A stretch of DNA of 64,000 nucleotides, from contig JAJHTX010000001.1 of NCBI GenBank assembly GCA_032164295.1, positions 4,154,001-4,218,000 on the forward strand, written 5' to 3'. The stretch is from Inonotus obliquus. Lineage: Eukaryota > Basidiomycota > Agaricomycetes > Hymenochaetales > Hymenochaetaceae. The notes under the pieces are model-generated. The model did no database searches. It was not told where the DNA came from and saw only the letters and a program-made list of their open reading frames with translations. Positions 54,001-64,000 of this stretch are shown piece by piece (the stretch's first letter is position 1; each line of letters begins with the position of its first letter). The position numbers and the translations under genes are program-made.

Positions 54001-57000
54001 CGGTGATTCCGGCCTGGATTCCTGGATAACAGTCCACCGTGATGCATGCGTGAGTGAAGAAAAGCGGCGAAATCTAAGATAAATCTGGGGTACAAGCTGT
54101 TTTGAGCGCCTGGTCTCGAGTCCGCTGTCGCAGCAGCGCTAGAAAGGATAAGCGGGTCTCGTTATGAGGTGAGGATAGACACTTCTCTGTCAAAACAAGA
54201 TTTGATCATGATCGGTCCCAATTGTTGAGAGGCATAACGTCCTTGAGGGCGAGTGGAATTTGCTAAGAATTGACGCTGGTATTGTTTGATGAGTCGAGTG
54301 ACCCTGGTGATCAAAGGCCATCGAGGGAACACGAATACTAGTTTTTGGGACCAGCATTTGAAATTATGGGTCCGCTTGCTCTCCTTTCGCTCTTACCCAA
54401 ACTCCCGAAGAATATCTGCATCACAAGTGACAATAAGCAAAAACAGTAAATCCAGTACTAATATTTTTACTCACTTGTATAGCAAGGCTGAAGCGAAGGC
54501 CATACCTATAAGCCGCGAATGACCCTGGCTATTATGCGCTAGGCCCTCTGACGTATGGTCGAGAAGTTGTTCTCTGCGATTATTTCCGGAAACCACGGCG
54601 TATGAAAGGCCACTATCGAGCGCGTCAGAAAGACACGGCGCAGCATTGCTATATTCTCCAGCGCGTGCGAAAGCTCAGCTTACAAGAATGTTTATGAGTT
54701 GAACATGATAGACGCCGTCTGGTAAACTGGCATGGGTGCTGGCTATCACCCATCACTCCTGAAGCTTCTAGCCAGTTGATGAAGAGCTAGGCTTGGCGAG
54801 AAACGACGTGGACGCCGGTCGAGATTTTTTTTAGTTGACTAGATGGCGCGAAGCTCCCATTGTTGCGGTCAGTTTCACTAGCTATTTTCATGACCCGTTA
54901 GTATACTTTGCCATGCCCAGCATATTTACTATACTTTAGTGTGTGCGAATTGATAACAGCTGTAACGAAGAGATAAAAATTCAATCAATAGTGGATGTCA
55001 CGAAGTGACGATCAGTTACCTGCTGATTCAATATATCGAGTGTCCTTTGGTTGCTCGGAAAATATGCTGGAACAGGCGTATACTTACGGCGACCAAGCAG
55101 GATAACGGGAGCTGTCCCAAGAGGGAATCAAGTGGCGTTGGAGGTGGGAGCGGCCAAGAGTCCAGAGCTGACAGAGTCAGGGACAAATCTAGATGGCGGA
55201 CAAGCTGCGGGCCCACAGTTTCGTCCGAAGAAAATCAGAACTTTACCAGAACACTCGGTCACGAGTTGCTCCCTATTCCGCGCCCACAAGAAGTTTGGTC
55301 CATAGGGCGGAGTTTGAGAACCAAAGATCCCTCTATCGCATCCGTGTCTAGATCTTGCCTGCAGATTGGTGCGAAATACTCGGCGGGATCGAATTAGTCA
55401 ATAGTCCATGATCATAGTTTCTGAGTAAGAAACAAGAGATGATTACCTGAAGAAACAGGTCACACCACGTGTTGTGCCTAACCTGTCAGTCCTCACGCGT
55501 TTGCGAAGGGACAGCGACCAAGTAGCTCCAGCGTATCTGTAGTATATTAGGCGAGTCAGCGATGTCTCAAGAAGTGTAGGTGTCCACTCATCGCTTCCTA
55601 CTCGCCCCAAGGAGTCTGGTATCACAATATCTCAATGAATCAAACTCGGGGTGTGAATAGACGAGCTACGAAGGCACACTGCAAGTAGCAGGATGTCAAC
55701 TGCGTAGTTCATACCAAAGAGAAAAGGAACGCCGCGTTAGGCTTTGGCTGCGACATCTATTTCCTATAGGGAAGTTGTCGGACAACCAAGGGGTGCGAAA
55801 TCGAGTAAGAAGACTTGTAGAATGCGTCTACTAGGAACGAGGGTGATTTGGCTCGGATCTCATCCCAAAACTCTGCTTTCTTGGGGGGGTGCCAGCGAGA
55901 ATTACAGAGACACTGAAGGAATTAGATCGAGGGGGTTTCAAGCGCCCCATCACTCTATAACTCCTCGGAATTCTGTTCTTGTTGGGGGAAGAAGCAAGCG
56001 GAAATGAAGCAGTGCATTCTGCTCAAGGTTCGTCGATAAGTCTGTCGACAAGACGTTAGTAAAGTTCACCTCCAACGTTGAAAACGCATGCTCGAAGCCA
56101 TCTTGACACAAAGAACGTACCTTCGGCTCCACATTCACCAAATTTAACCCAGAATAGCCGATTTTCCGCATGTGGGGCCAAGGGTACGATATACCATAAA
56201 AAGTGAGGCGGTACTCTGAGGCTTTCTTTCGGTCGTGCGATTATCGGCATTGGGATAGCGTGGTTAGTCAGGCGGTTAGAAAGAAGGAGGGAGAGAATGG
56301 AGTGTGAGATAGTGAAAGAGGTATGTAGGAAGCAGTGTGTCCGCCTCCGATAGATGGTCGAACAGTCAACAGAGAAGCCTGAGAAATTTATGGAAATGCG
56401 ACGAGGGACGAGGTCAGAACCAGCCATCTCGACATCAGGCCTAAAGTCGTTTGGTAGGAATCCCTCGACACGCGCGACACAGAGTCTCCTAGTTCAACGC
56501 CACCCGCCGCTTAAACTCCCCGGGAAATGCACTGAGGGCTCGCCGTTCCCATTTACTCAGCAACACGGTGACGATCATTCACTTAGAAGCCCACTTTGCG
56601 CACCAGTCATTCCCGAAATATCAGATTCGGGTGAGGGCAGGTCCTAACAGAAGGATTATGCAATCCCCCTGTGCACACTCTAGCCAACTCTCGGACTGGG
56701 CGGTTTAGTACGTAACTTCCGTAATACATTCGCGCAGGTTTCCCTCGACGTGCATGCCAGCAATCCCGGAAAGCGAGATTTCGCGCAGTTTAAGCTCCAA
56801 CAGTCGTACCAGTTGATGCGAGCATCACTCGATTTCACCAACTCTCATCTTCAAGTTGTCGCAAGCAAACTGCTGAGTATGGGAAGTCTCGTGGGTCCCC
56901 TAGTTTGCTCTTACCTTCGAGAAAGGCCGACGGTACTGCTTCAGATATGATACGTATTCACTTCCCACAGACGTGGACTTTACCGACGACTGTCCGCCAT

Positions 57001-57504
57001 TTTTACTGTAGTTCACTGCGGGCCACCATAATTAGTCCTTGGTTCGCAACCACAGAGTAGCCGAAATTGGAGAGTCAAAAAGGATCGACGTTCTTTCAGA
57101 GCTGAATTGCACACCTACTGGTAATTAAATAGTCATTTCCTCCTGAAGTGACTTTCACGGGGATATCGGTCAGGCTCTCGAGGAAGTGCCAGCGAAAACA
57201 AGTCAGAAACGACAATACATAGACGTGTTTCTTATATAAGTGTGTCACGACGTGACGCAGATGTCACGTGCGTCATGACACTACGCTAATCACCGTCACG
57301 GTCGTTCAGCTGCTCCGACACCAACAGCACCGCTTGCTCCTGACCACGACTGCTCCAACTTGTATTGGGTATTATTGTATTTAGGAGTCGGAAAGGTATT
57401 TTTATATCAGTTCAGGCATCCTCACATACCAAAGGCATGCGTTTTAGTGATCTTCTAGTCGCCAGCTTCCGCCGTCCTGGCGCGGATTCAACAGAAGCGT
57501 AATC
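51035..57504. other. 6.5 kb without a nameable gene
   Basis: The first 600 bp are pyrimidine-rich and suit the 3' untranslated region of the HMG-box gene. Beyond that I find only open frames under 130 codons on both strands (for example 52278-52610 minus, 55005-55397 plus, 56056-56427 minus). None has a recognisable motif and no splice model is convincing. There are no clear transposon ends. GTCACG-type short repeats occur at 57245-57285, shortly before the kinase gene, and may be part of its promoter. Confidence 0.45.
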
Positions 57505-59673
57505 ATGAAGAGCCTAAAGTCTACGATTGGCGAATCGGCACTTCTCTCCCAACCACCATCGTTCGTCAAGAAGAAGAACTATGAATTTCATGAAGTATTG
57601 GGCCGTGGGACGTTTGGGAAGGTCATCGTGAGTAGTTTGCTTGCGAAAGTTTTATGAGGATCTAGATATTTAGAACTGGTAATTTGCTGCTAGCGCGCTA
57701 CATGGCATGTACCTCCAGAACAAGCCCTCATTGCAAATCAAGGTGCAGCGGCGGAAAGTACTACCGCTAGCGGGAAGAGCCAGACACCGTCTGACGCGTC
57801 TTCGTTCACGAGCATTGACAAGTCGCTTGTCCACTCATCATCCCACCAAGGAAGTGTCACGAAGGAAGTTGCACTCAAGGTCATACCGAAGAAAAAAGTG
57901 AAAGGCAACGAAGAGGCAGTGTGGGGCGAAATGGAGGTGCTAAAGGGCTTGAATCACCCGAACATCGTATGTCTTGGTACTTGGCTCATTTGACTACCCC
58001 GAGCTAATAAGACTGTGCTTCACAGGTCAAGTTTTACGAGTGGTTTGAGTCTCGTGAAAAGTATTACCTGACTTTCGAATTAGCTGTTGGTGGAGAGCTT
58101 TTTGAGCAGATCGCTAAGAGGGGGAAGTTCACGGAGGCCGATGCCATCCAAGTAGTTCGGTAAATCGTTTCTAATTGTTGTCTAAGCAGTGCGGTTTTTC
58201 ACTCGTATGTCCATTTTAGGTCGATCCTAAGCGGCGTGAAATATCTACACGACCATGACATCGTCCACCGGGATTTGAAGTAGGAAATTGATTGGATATA
58301 CGCTGCCATATATTTACGCACATTCGCAGACCTGAGAATATTCTTTATCGCACCAGAGATCCTGACTCTGACATCGTCATCGCTGACTTTGGCATGTAGG
58401 TCTCATAGTTTTGTGATGTTTTTGTTGCCTCTCATATAGTCTGAAGTGCTAAACATTTGCACGGACCTGACGAACAGCTGTATACGGTTGCTGGATCCTT
58501 TGGCTATGTCGCCCCTGAAGTCTTAGCGAGGAAGGGCCACTCAAAGAAGGTGGATACATGGTCAACAGGGTTAGCTATTCTTAGATTTTTCGACTATGGC
58601 GATATGGCTAATTCGGGAGCAGAATTATCACCTACGTCATGTTATGCGGATACTCTCCTTTCCGGTCTGAAGATCCGCAGGAACTTATTCGCGAATCGTC
58701 TGAGTGCAGACTCACGTTCCATGATCGCTATTGGAAAAACGTCTCTCAAGAGGCGAAAGACTTCATCAGAGCACTCATTGAGCCGGATCCTACCATCCGA
58801 TTTTCTGCAGAAGATGCACTTGAACATCCCGTGAGTTATCTTCTTCCTCAATCTTAGTCAGTAATGCTGATACATGGCGCCTTTGTGATCTAGTGGTTGA
58901 CCCAACGAGCACCGGAGGTGTCGCACGACCTCGTTGGTCTACGCGAGAATTTCAATCCGAGAGCACGCTGGAGGTCCGCGATCAATAGTACAATCGCTGC
59001 TGGCCGCTTTCATCGTGCAGGCAGTATGCGCTCCATCCGCGAACAGCAGCTCGAAAGAGCAAGTACCGATGTCAGTGAGGGATTTCGCACCGAGAACGAT
59101 AGCTCTGGATGGCGGACACCCGAGAGACCGTCGTCGCCGGTACGTGGGACACACGAGAATCGCGGCAGTCTTGGCGTAAACGGGCAAGACCCCGGATCAG
59201 GGACAGGACCTGTGAGGAGGTTGTCGAAGGATGTTCCGCAACAAGAAGAAAACGTCAATGTCCGCGTGCACCCGCCAGACGATGCTGAAGAGGCCCAGGC
59301 TTGGCCTCTTCCTCGCGAGCGACGTGCACAGAAAAATGGAGTCCAGGCTTTTGGGCCGAGCGATTCTCAGGCGAAAGATGAGAGCAACCATACCGAACCT
59401 CCAATATTGCGTGAAGCGAGATTAGACCCGGTGAAGGACCATATGAGCAGAGCTCGTCAGGCAGATCAACCGCGACAGTCGTCAGACTCTGCTGAACATC
59501 TCGCTATGCCTGGATCCTTTGACCTTTCTAACACCCAAAGATATGATGATGACCGCGCTGATAGTGATGGAGCATCGCCTAACCGGCACGAACACTCATG
59601 GATACATCTCTTCCGACGATTAGGACTACATGGTGGACGTAATGACCGGCACGCTCATAACGGACATAAGTGA
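57505..59673 (+). CDS. Calcium/calmodulin-dependent-type protein kinase (CAMK family, CaMKI-like)
   Basis: Eight exons (57505-57627, 57694-57966, 58026-58159, 58220-58279, 58330-58395, 58447-58569, 58623-58830, 58894-59673) join in frame to 456 residues. The kinase domain has the glycine loop GRGTFGKV (33-40), ATP-binding lysine in VALKVI (103), catalytic loop VHRDLKPENIL (Asp 195), DFG (216-218) and APEVLARKG. The CAMK-typical [17 protein letters not shown] is also present. A Ser/Thr-rich insert of about 50 residues separates the glycine loop from the lysine. After the domain, [20 protein letters not shown] is a basic amphipathic stretch suited to an autoinhibitory and calmodulin-binding segment. 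The last 220 residues are hydrophilic and low in hydrophobic content. Such kinases phosphorylate Ser/Thr in response to calcium signals. Family placement is firm; dependence on calmodulin is inferred. All introns are 50-67 nt. Confidence 0.92.
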
Positions 59674-60484
59674 CTGTACTTTTCTTGAGTTAGTCTTAGC
59701 TACTTGATACTCGCAATTTTCCTTCATTTCTGCATTTCTGGAAACACGAAGCCGAAATTTTGCACTGTACTTGTAACAGTATTTCTATTTACCTTATCTA
59801 CCTATCGTCCTCCTATACTTTTATGTGCATGCACGCATTGTATCTAGTTCGCCCTTCTCTCTTCCACCTTTGTACACCATGTCAACATTGCTCAACGATA
59901 CGTTTAGACGCTTGTTTCCTCCTGACTATACTCCTGTGTACCTTGCTAATGTTATAGACACATTAAATCATTGGATCGAAATCAATCATGGTACCTTATT
60001 CTCATGTACAATCTTGACTTGGTGTATTCTGACTCATTTTCAAAATCATTAAGAGGAGGTGATGATATATTTATATGTATATATAGATAGGAAGCTATTG
60101 GCAGCGAAGCAGTGAGAGAAATATTACGTGACCACTTCTTCAGAGCTATCCTGCAAGGTGCGAAAGGCACCACGAAGATTCGTCGCATTTTCTATGATCG
60201 GTGCACAAGCCGCTGGTTCATTTCATCGACATCAAGAGAAGAAATCAGTGAGATTTCTGTATTAATTCGGCTTCCATTTTCAAACGAGTGGACGGCTACA
60301 ACGGACCTGGAATATTTCTACTACATACTACTAAACAAGCTCCGGAACAAACAACGATTGAAGTAACAGTATATTGTCCCGAAACCCAGAGAGGGACTGT
60401 TTTAAAGTCTCGAGAAATAGAAGGAGAATTAAGTCTGGTTTTACACGAAGTCCAATGAGACGGACACAATAACTGAAACAACGC
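59674..60484. other. 3' flank shared by the kinase gene and F-box copy 9
   Basis: From about 60170 the sequence resembles the F-box downstream flank on the minus strand (GCATTTTCTATGATCGG near 60185, a variant of the family block). An open frame at about 59880-60052 (plus) contains NDTFRRLFPPDYTPVYLANV and reads like a protein fragment. I do not recognise it and cannot extend it by splicing. Confidence 0.45.
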
Positions 60485-61867
60485 TCAATAGAAGTCGATC
60501 GGAGGAGGGTAGACGTCGCCATAAAAGATCAATATACCCCTCCGCGAAATACAGCGCAAGTCATCTTCTACGAGGTCTGTTATTTTCCTCGGCTGAGGAT
60601 TCGTATCATTCACACCCATAAGCTCAGCTGTCTTAAACGTTCCCAAAACTTCCCCTCTCGATTTCACCATGGAAAGAAGGGCGTTTATACACGCCTCATA
60701 GTCAGTCCCGACACACAAGGAACGGAGTTCAAGAAACACGAGTGAAGGACAGACGACGCGCGAATCTGTCGCAAAATCATGCTTAGGAACGTCGACAGCG
60801 AGCTCGTGGAAGAAGGGCTCGGATATATACGAGTTCAATAACTTCAGTCTCTTGAGCGCCGGTAAGAGGCGGAGACTCGGGATAAAGGCATCCGCATCCT
60901 CATTGTGCAGTTCCAACTGAGTCAAAGGAGGTCGGGAGCGCAGGAAGAAACTCCGACATGTTTCCGACACTGATACATTTCTGTGTCCACAGGAAAGGAG
61001 AGCCTCCAGAGATGGAAGCGTCAATGTTTCCATGATGAAGGGCGGCGCAGTGAGAATGCGAAGACGGGGCACCATGACAGGCTCCGTGTTTTCCCAGTGG
61101 GTCATTGACGGAGTCTCGGAGAAGGAGTGAAACAGGAACTTGGTTAAATTCGGGGCAACTCGAAGAAACCTGAGGCAATCTCGTATGCCAACTAGAGCGG
61201 AGGGATAGGAATTGAGAGAGCTCGATTCTGTCAAAGAATTAATCGGGGCATTGCCTGTATCGAGCTCGTATGGTCCCGAAAGGCGGAGTCTCTTCAGTTT
61301 CGTAGACTTCACAATGTTAACGGTTGCACGCAGATGTATGTGCGATTTTCCCAGAAACCACAGCGACAACGTCAATGACGTGAGCATCGGCATGTTGGTT
61401 AGAACCAAACAGGGAACCTCGGCGGGGAACATCGCGACCTCGCTCCAGGCAATGGACACGTCTTTCCACCTATGCTGCTGTGAAACCAGCGTCGTGATGA
61501 CATATACAACGTCCCGGTCCATTCCAATATCCACGTCACATAATAATCGACAGTGGAACACGTAGTTTATCGGATGACCATTCGTTCTTGAAAGCCAAGT
61601 ATCGAAGATTTCGAGAATATGCTTCCGTTTACTCTCGCATTTCCAGATTTTGCTATCAACGCTGATCTGAAGATACGACCACAGTTCTCCGCATGAAAGC
61701 GATGCGTGCCGCCAAGTTCGACTGACGTGAGATGCGACAAGGGGTGCTAGAACTGACGGTCCCAGGGCGGTGTTGCGAGTTGGGTCGCAAGAGGCAACTT
61801 GTTCATGGTTGTGCGGTAGGTTTCTCAGAAATATGTGGCAAAGGATCTCGGGAGGTATCTCGTCCAT
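60485..61867 (-). CDS. F-box protein, paralogue 9 (intact, paired with a GMC oxidoreductase)
   Basis: The single-exon protein has 460 residues and lies 24 kb from the rest of the array. It opens MDEIPPEILCHIFLRNLPHN and carries DPTRNTALGPSVLAPL, SHVSRTWRHASLSCGELWSY, WLSRTNGHPINYVF and RWKDVSIAW. The C-terminal part has LPALKRLKLLNSYISEPFF and PSLVFLELRSL, and the end is YGDVYPPPIDFY. Compared with the array, D became E at residue 3, D became H in ILCHIF, and the Cys of HVCRTW is Ser. It is the most divergent intact copy. An in-frame extension to 61969 exists, but GATCAG at 61888-61893 (minus) precedes the conserved methionine as in other copies, so I start there. It faces the GMC gene at 62801 with 930 bp between. 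The expected role is SCF substrate recognition. Confidence 0.87.
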   Translation of the reverse strand: MDEIPPEILCHIFLRNLPHNHEQVASCDPTRNTALGPSVLAPLVASHVSRTWRHASLSCGELWSYLQISVDSKIWKCESKRKHILEIFDTWLSRTNGHPINYVFHCRLLCDVDIGMDRDVVYVITTLVSQQHRWKDVSIAWSEVAMFPAEVPCLVLTNMPMLTSLTLSLWFLGKSHIHLRATVNIVKSTKLKRLRLSGPYELDTGNAPINSLTESSSLNSYPSALVGIRDCLRFLRVAPNLTKFLFHSFSETPSMTHWENTEPVMVPRLRILTAPPFIMETLTLPSLEALLSCGHRNVSVSETCRSFFLRSRPPLTQLELHNEDADAFIPSLRLLPALKRLKLLNSYISEPFFHELAVDVPKHDFATDSRVVCPSLVFLELRSLCVGTDYEACINALLSMVKSRGEVLGTFKTAELMGVNDTNPQPRKITDLVEDDLRCISRRGILIFYGDVYPPPIDFY

Positions 61868-62800
61868 ACTAATCATGTTGTGCTGATCGTCGCCCAATGC
61901 ACCTTGCACAGACAACGTTTCTTTCTTGTTGAGAATACTCAGTCGCGGGTAAGAGACTCTGTACGGCACCTGTTGAGAATACTACTGAGTGATAGGAAGA
62001 ATGAGAATAGGACTCACCTCAGTCGCGGGTAAAAGACTGAGGTGGCACGGACTACGGAAAGAATCTTAAATAGTATACGAAAAAGGAAATGTCACGGGCT
62101 GGAGGGCGTTGCGTCGATCACCAAACCAATACGTCTGTCAATAACACCAGCAGCCAGCTGGCCTATGCGGCTATTACATTAGACATTCTAGACGGTATTA
62201 CTTTTCCCAACCAAGACTTTGAGATATCTTGCTCCTTGGTATCATGATGGTGACTTCCTTGGACTCGAAAGATAAGATAGCGCCTGCGGATCAATATGAA
62301 AATGCCTTTATGCAACTCTTCAAGCTTTTCTCCGCTCCTTGAATGCGGGCATCATACGAGAGACGAACACCAGGGACCCGATCAAGCATCAGTGGGAGAA
62401 GTAGCGGCAATATTGCAACATGTGGACGCTTTGGGATACTGGGACGGTGAACAGGAGGCTAGGATCCATCCTTCATGGTGCTTTGTGTATGTACGTGATC
62501 ACCAATCGCAATTCGTTTCTCACCTACGCCCAGTTGTTACAGGAACTATTTGTCTTATGGCTCGCATTACGGCATACTCGAGAGCGCGGAAAGGTTTGTT
62601 GCGTGATTGATCGCTGCAATAGAGCGAAACATTCATGATATTGGTACTTGGAGTCAACGGCCCATTCTCCGTGTTTCGCGGTGATCTATCGCCTTTTCGT
62701 TTATACCCCTGGCCGCTCTGGTCGCTTGACCAAAGATGAGAAGGAATCCAAAATAGAATAAATGGTGCGCTGTGGGTGCAACCGTCGTGGATGCTCCCCC
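61868..62800. other. Divergent promoter region between F-box copy 9 and the GMC gene
   Basis: No gene is recognised. Two copies of a 21-bp unit with core CAGTCGCGGGTAA (61940-61960 and 62018-62038), and two of GTTGAGAATAC (61930 and 61974), form a small cluster. The unit differs by one base between copies. These could be regulatory sites for one or both genes, or a short decayed duplication. Open frames at 62296-62638 show no domain. Confidence 0.5.
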
Positions 62801-64000
62801 ATGCGCGTAGTTATGATCGGCCCAACACTATGGTTTCTCCTTCCTTTACTTGTTTGTGCTTCTCCATCGCGCGCATCCAGCGTTACCGTCGATCCTAGTA
62901 CCGCCAATGGCCAAGCGTTCGACTATGTCATTGTTGGTGGCGGTACAGCGGGAATCACGGTCGCCGCACGTCTCTCACGGGATCCTTCGAAGACTGTACT
63001 TCTGATTGAAGCTGGAAACGATGACCGCACAAATCCGGATGTGTATGATGTCTATAGGTATAGCGCAGTGTTTGGATCGAGCTTGGATTGGGCGTGGAGT
63101 ACTGACCTAGGAAAGGTCATGCGTGGGTTCGTCCAATTCTTCCGGCTGTTCCTGAAAACTTGAATGCAATTTGACTTAATCGTAACTGCCCTTAAGCGGA
63201 AGGACACTCGGGGGCAGCAGCTCGATCAACGGCGCCCATTGGACGAGAGGTATGAAGGCACAGTACGACGCATTCTCACAACTCCTCGAGGAAGATGATT
63301 CCTCTCTGAACTGGAACTTTGATTCCTTGTTCTCCTACATGAAGAAGGTATTAAATAATGACAAATTCAGTGTCCGTGATAAGAGCTCACGACGCCTTTC
63401 CCTTGATCTTTTCTGGCTATGCAGGCTGAAACATTCACGCCACCAGATGAGCAGCAACGTGAGAAGGGAGCAGACTATATCCCCGAATACCACGGTACCT
63501 CAGGCCCGGTCCATGCTGCATTTCCACAGGCAATGTACGGTGGACCTCAACAGCCGGCATTCGTAAGCGCCGTGCAGAACGTTACAGGAATTGCCCTGTG
63601 TCAGGATATCAATGGCGGAGACGCAAACTGTGTCAGCTTCACGCCTCACACCGTCAATCCGAAAGAGAATGACCGACGTTCCTCTGCTGCGACGGCTTAC
63701 CTCTCCCCCATAGAGGCCGAACGTGCGAACTGGCTTACGCTTGTCGGACACCAGGTGACACGAGTTCTCCTTTCTGGAACAGCCCCGAATGTCATCGCAA
63801 CGGGCGTAGAGTTCAAGAAGTCAGATAATACTGGTGAGACGTTTACGGTCAACGCGATTCGGGAGGTCATTCTTGCAGCTGGTGCCATTGGTACACCTCA
63901 GCTTCTTCAACTCTCAGGAATTGGAGACTCGTCCGTGCTAGATCCGTTAGGAATCGACGTCAAGGTCGACCTTCCGTCTGTTGGAAAGAATCTTCAAGAG
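62801..64000 (+). CDS. GMC oxidoreductase (AA3, glucose-oxidase/aryl-alcohol-oxidase type), incomplete at the right edge
   Basis: Three exons are visible: 62801-63126, 63197-63347 and 63425 to the window end, giving about 350 residues. The start MRVVMIGPTLWFLLPLLVCA is a likely secretion signal; an upstream in-frame ATG at 62762 would add 13 residues before it. FDYVIVGGGTAGITVAARLS is the FAD-binding loop, LIEAGNDDR the ribose-binding acid, GRTLGGSSSINGAHWTRG the first GMC signature and AGAIGTPQLLQLSGIGDSS the second. Such enzymes oxidise sugars or aryl alcohols with O2 or quinones and feed hydrogen peroxide to peroxidases in wood- and litter-decaying fungi. The INGAHWTRG variant is nearer to glucose-oxidase-like members. 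The substrate domain and the catalytic His pair lie mostly beyond the edge; the broken copy at 33852 shows what that part looks like. The first intron's donor (GTTCGT) is weak. Confidence 0.9.

Noticed and set aside
1..64000. CRISPR arrays, bacterial operons, tRNA genes and integrated viral genes
   Set aside because: No regularly spaced repeats, no ribosome-binding-site architecture and no viral protein family were seen. tRNA genes cannot be excluded by eye, but none was evident.

Overview
The window comes from a filamentous basidiomycete, most likely an agaricomycete mushroom-forming fungus. The single-copy genes are split by many short introns (about 50-70 nt, GT-AG). The window also carries a multi-copy F-box family, a multi-pass membrane protein of the kind common in agaricomycetes, a large Ser/Gly/Pro-rich HMG-box regulator and a GMC oxidoreductase of the AA3 type. 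No prokaryotic or viral gene was seen.

Layout. 1.0-3.7 kb: mitochondrial ribosomal protein bL33m and a multi-pass membrane protein. 4.8-11.5 kb: three F-box paralogues on the minus strand, the third broken. 14.8-16.7 kb: two housekeeping genes head to head, prefoldin subunit 6 (minus) and an Mpv17/Sym1 membrane protein (plus), 195 bp apart. 17.7-36.6 kb: five more F-box paralogues on the plus strand (three intact, two broken), together with four mobile insertions and a broken GMC oxidoreductase. 37.7-38.8 kb: a short-chain dehydrogenase that fits peroxisomal 2,4-dienoyl-CoA reductase. 38.8-48.4 kb: no gene I can name. 48.5-51.0 kb: HMG-box transcription factor. 51-57.5 kb: no gene I can name. 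57.5-59.7 kb: CaMK-type protein kinase. 60.5-64.0 kb: a ninth F-box gene, head to head with an intact GMC oxidoreductase that runs off the right edge.

The striking part is the F-box array: nine copies, six intact and three broken. Most copies keep a similar 5' flank, which in four of them looks like an untranslated intron starting GTAAGC and ending GATCAG, and a similar 3' flank. Because the copies are close relatives, an uninterrupted paralogue can be compared with an interrupted one. This fixes the exact ends of a 4.85-kb PIF/Harbinger element (target duplication TAA), a 560-bp Tc1/mariner-type MITE (TA) and a 1.5-kb hAT element inside an F-box gene (8-bp duplication). A 1.58-kb TG...CA insertion nested inside the Harbinger element is fixed in a similar way by an 87-bp tandem repeat. 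The F-box/GMC head-to-head pair occurs twice, once intact at 60.5-64 kb and once decayed and inverted at 33.9-36.6 kb.

Functionally, the F-box proteins are expected to act as substrate receptors of SCF ubiquitin ligases. Their variable C-terminal parts and rapid gain and loss suggest changing targets, but no target can be read from the sequence. The remaining genes are ordinary cellular functions with no evident pathway link to the array. All exon models were made by eye from splice signals and frame continuity.
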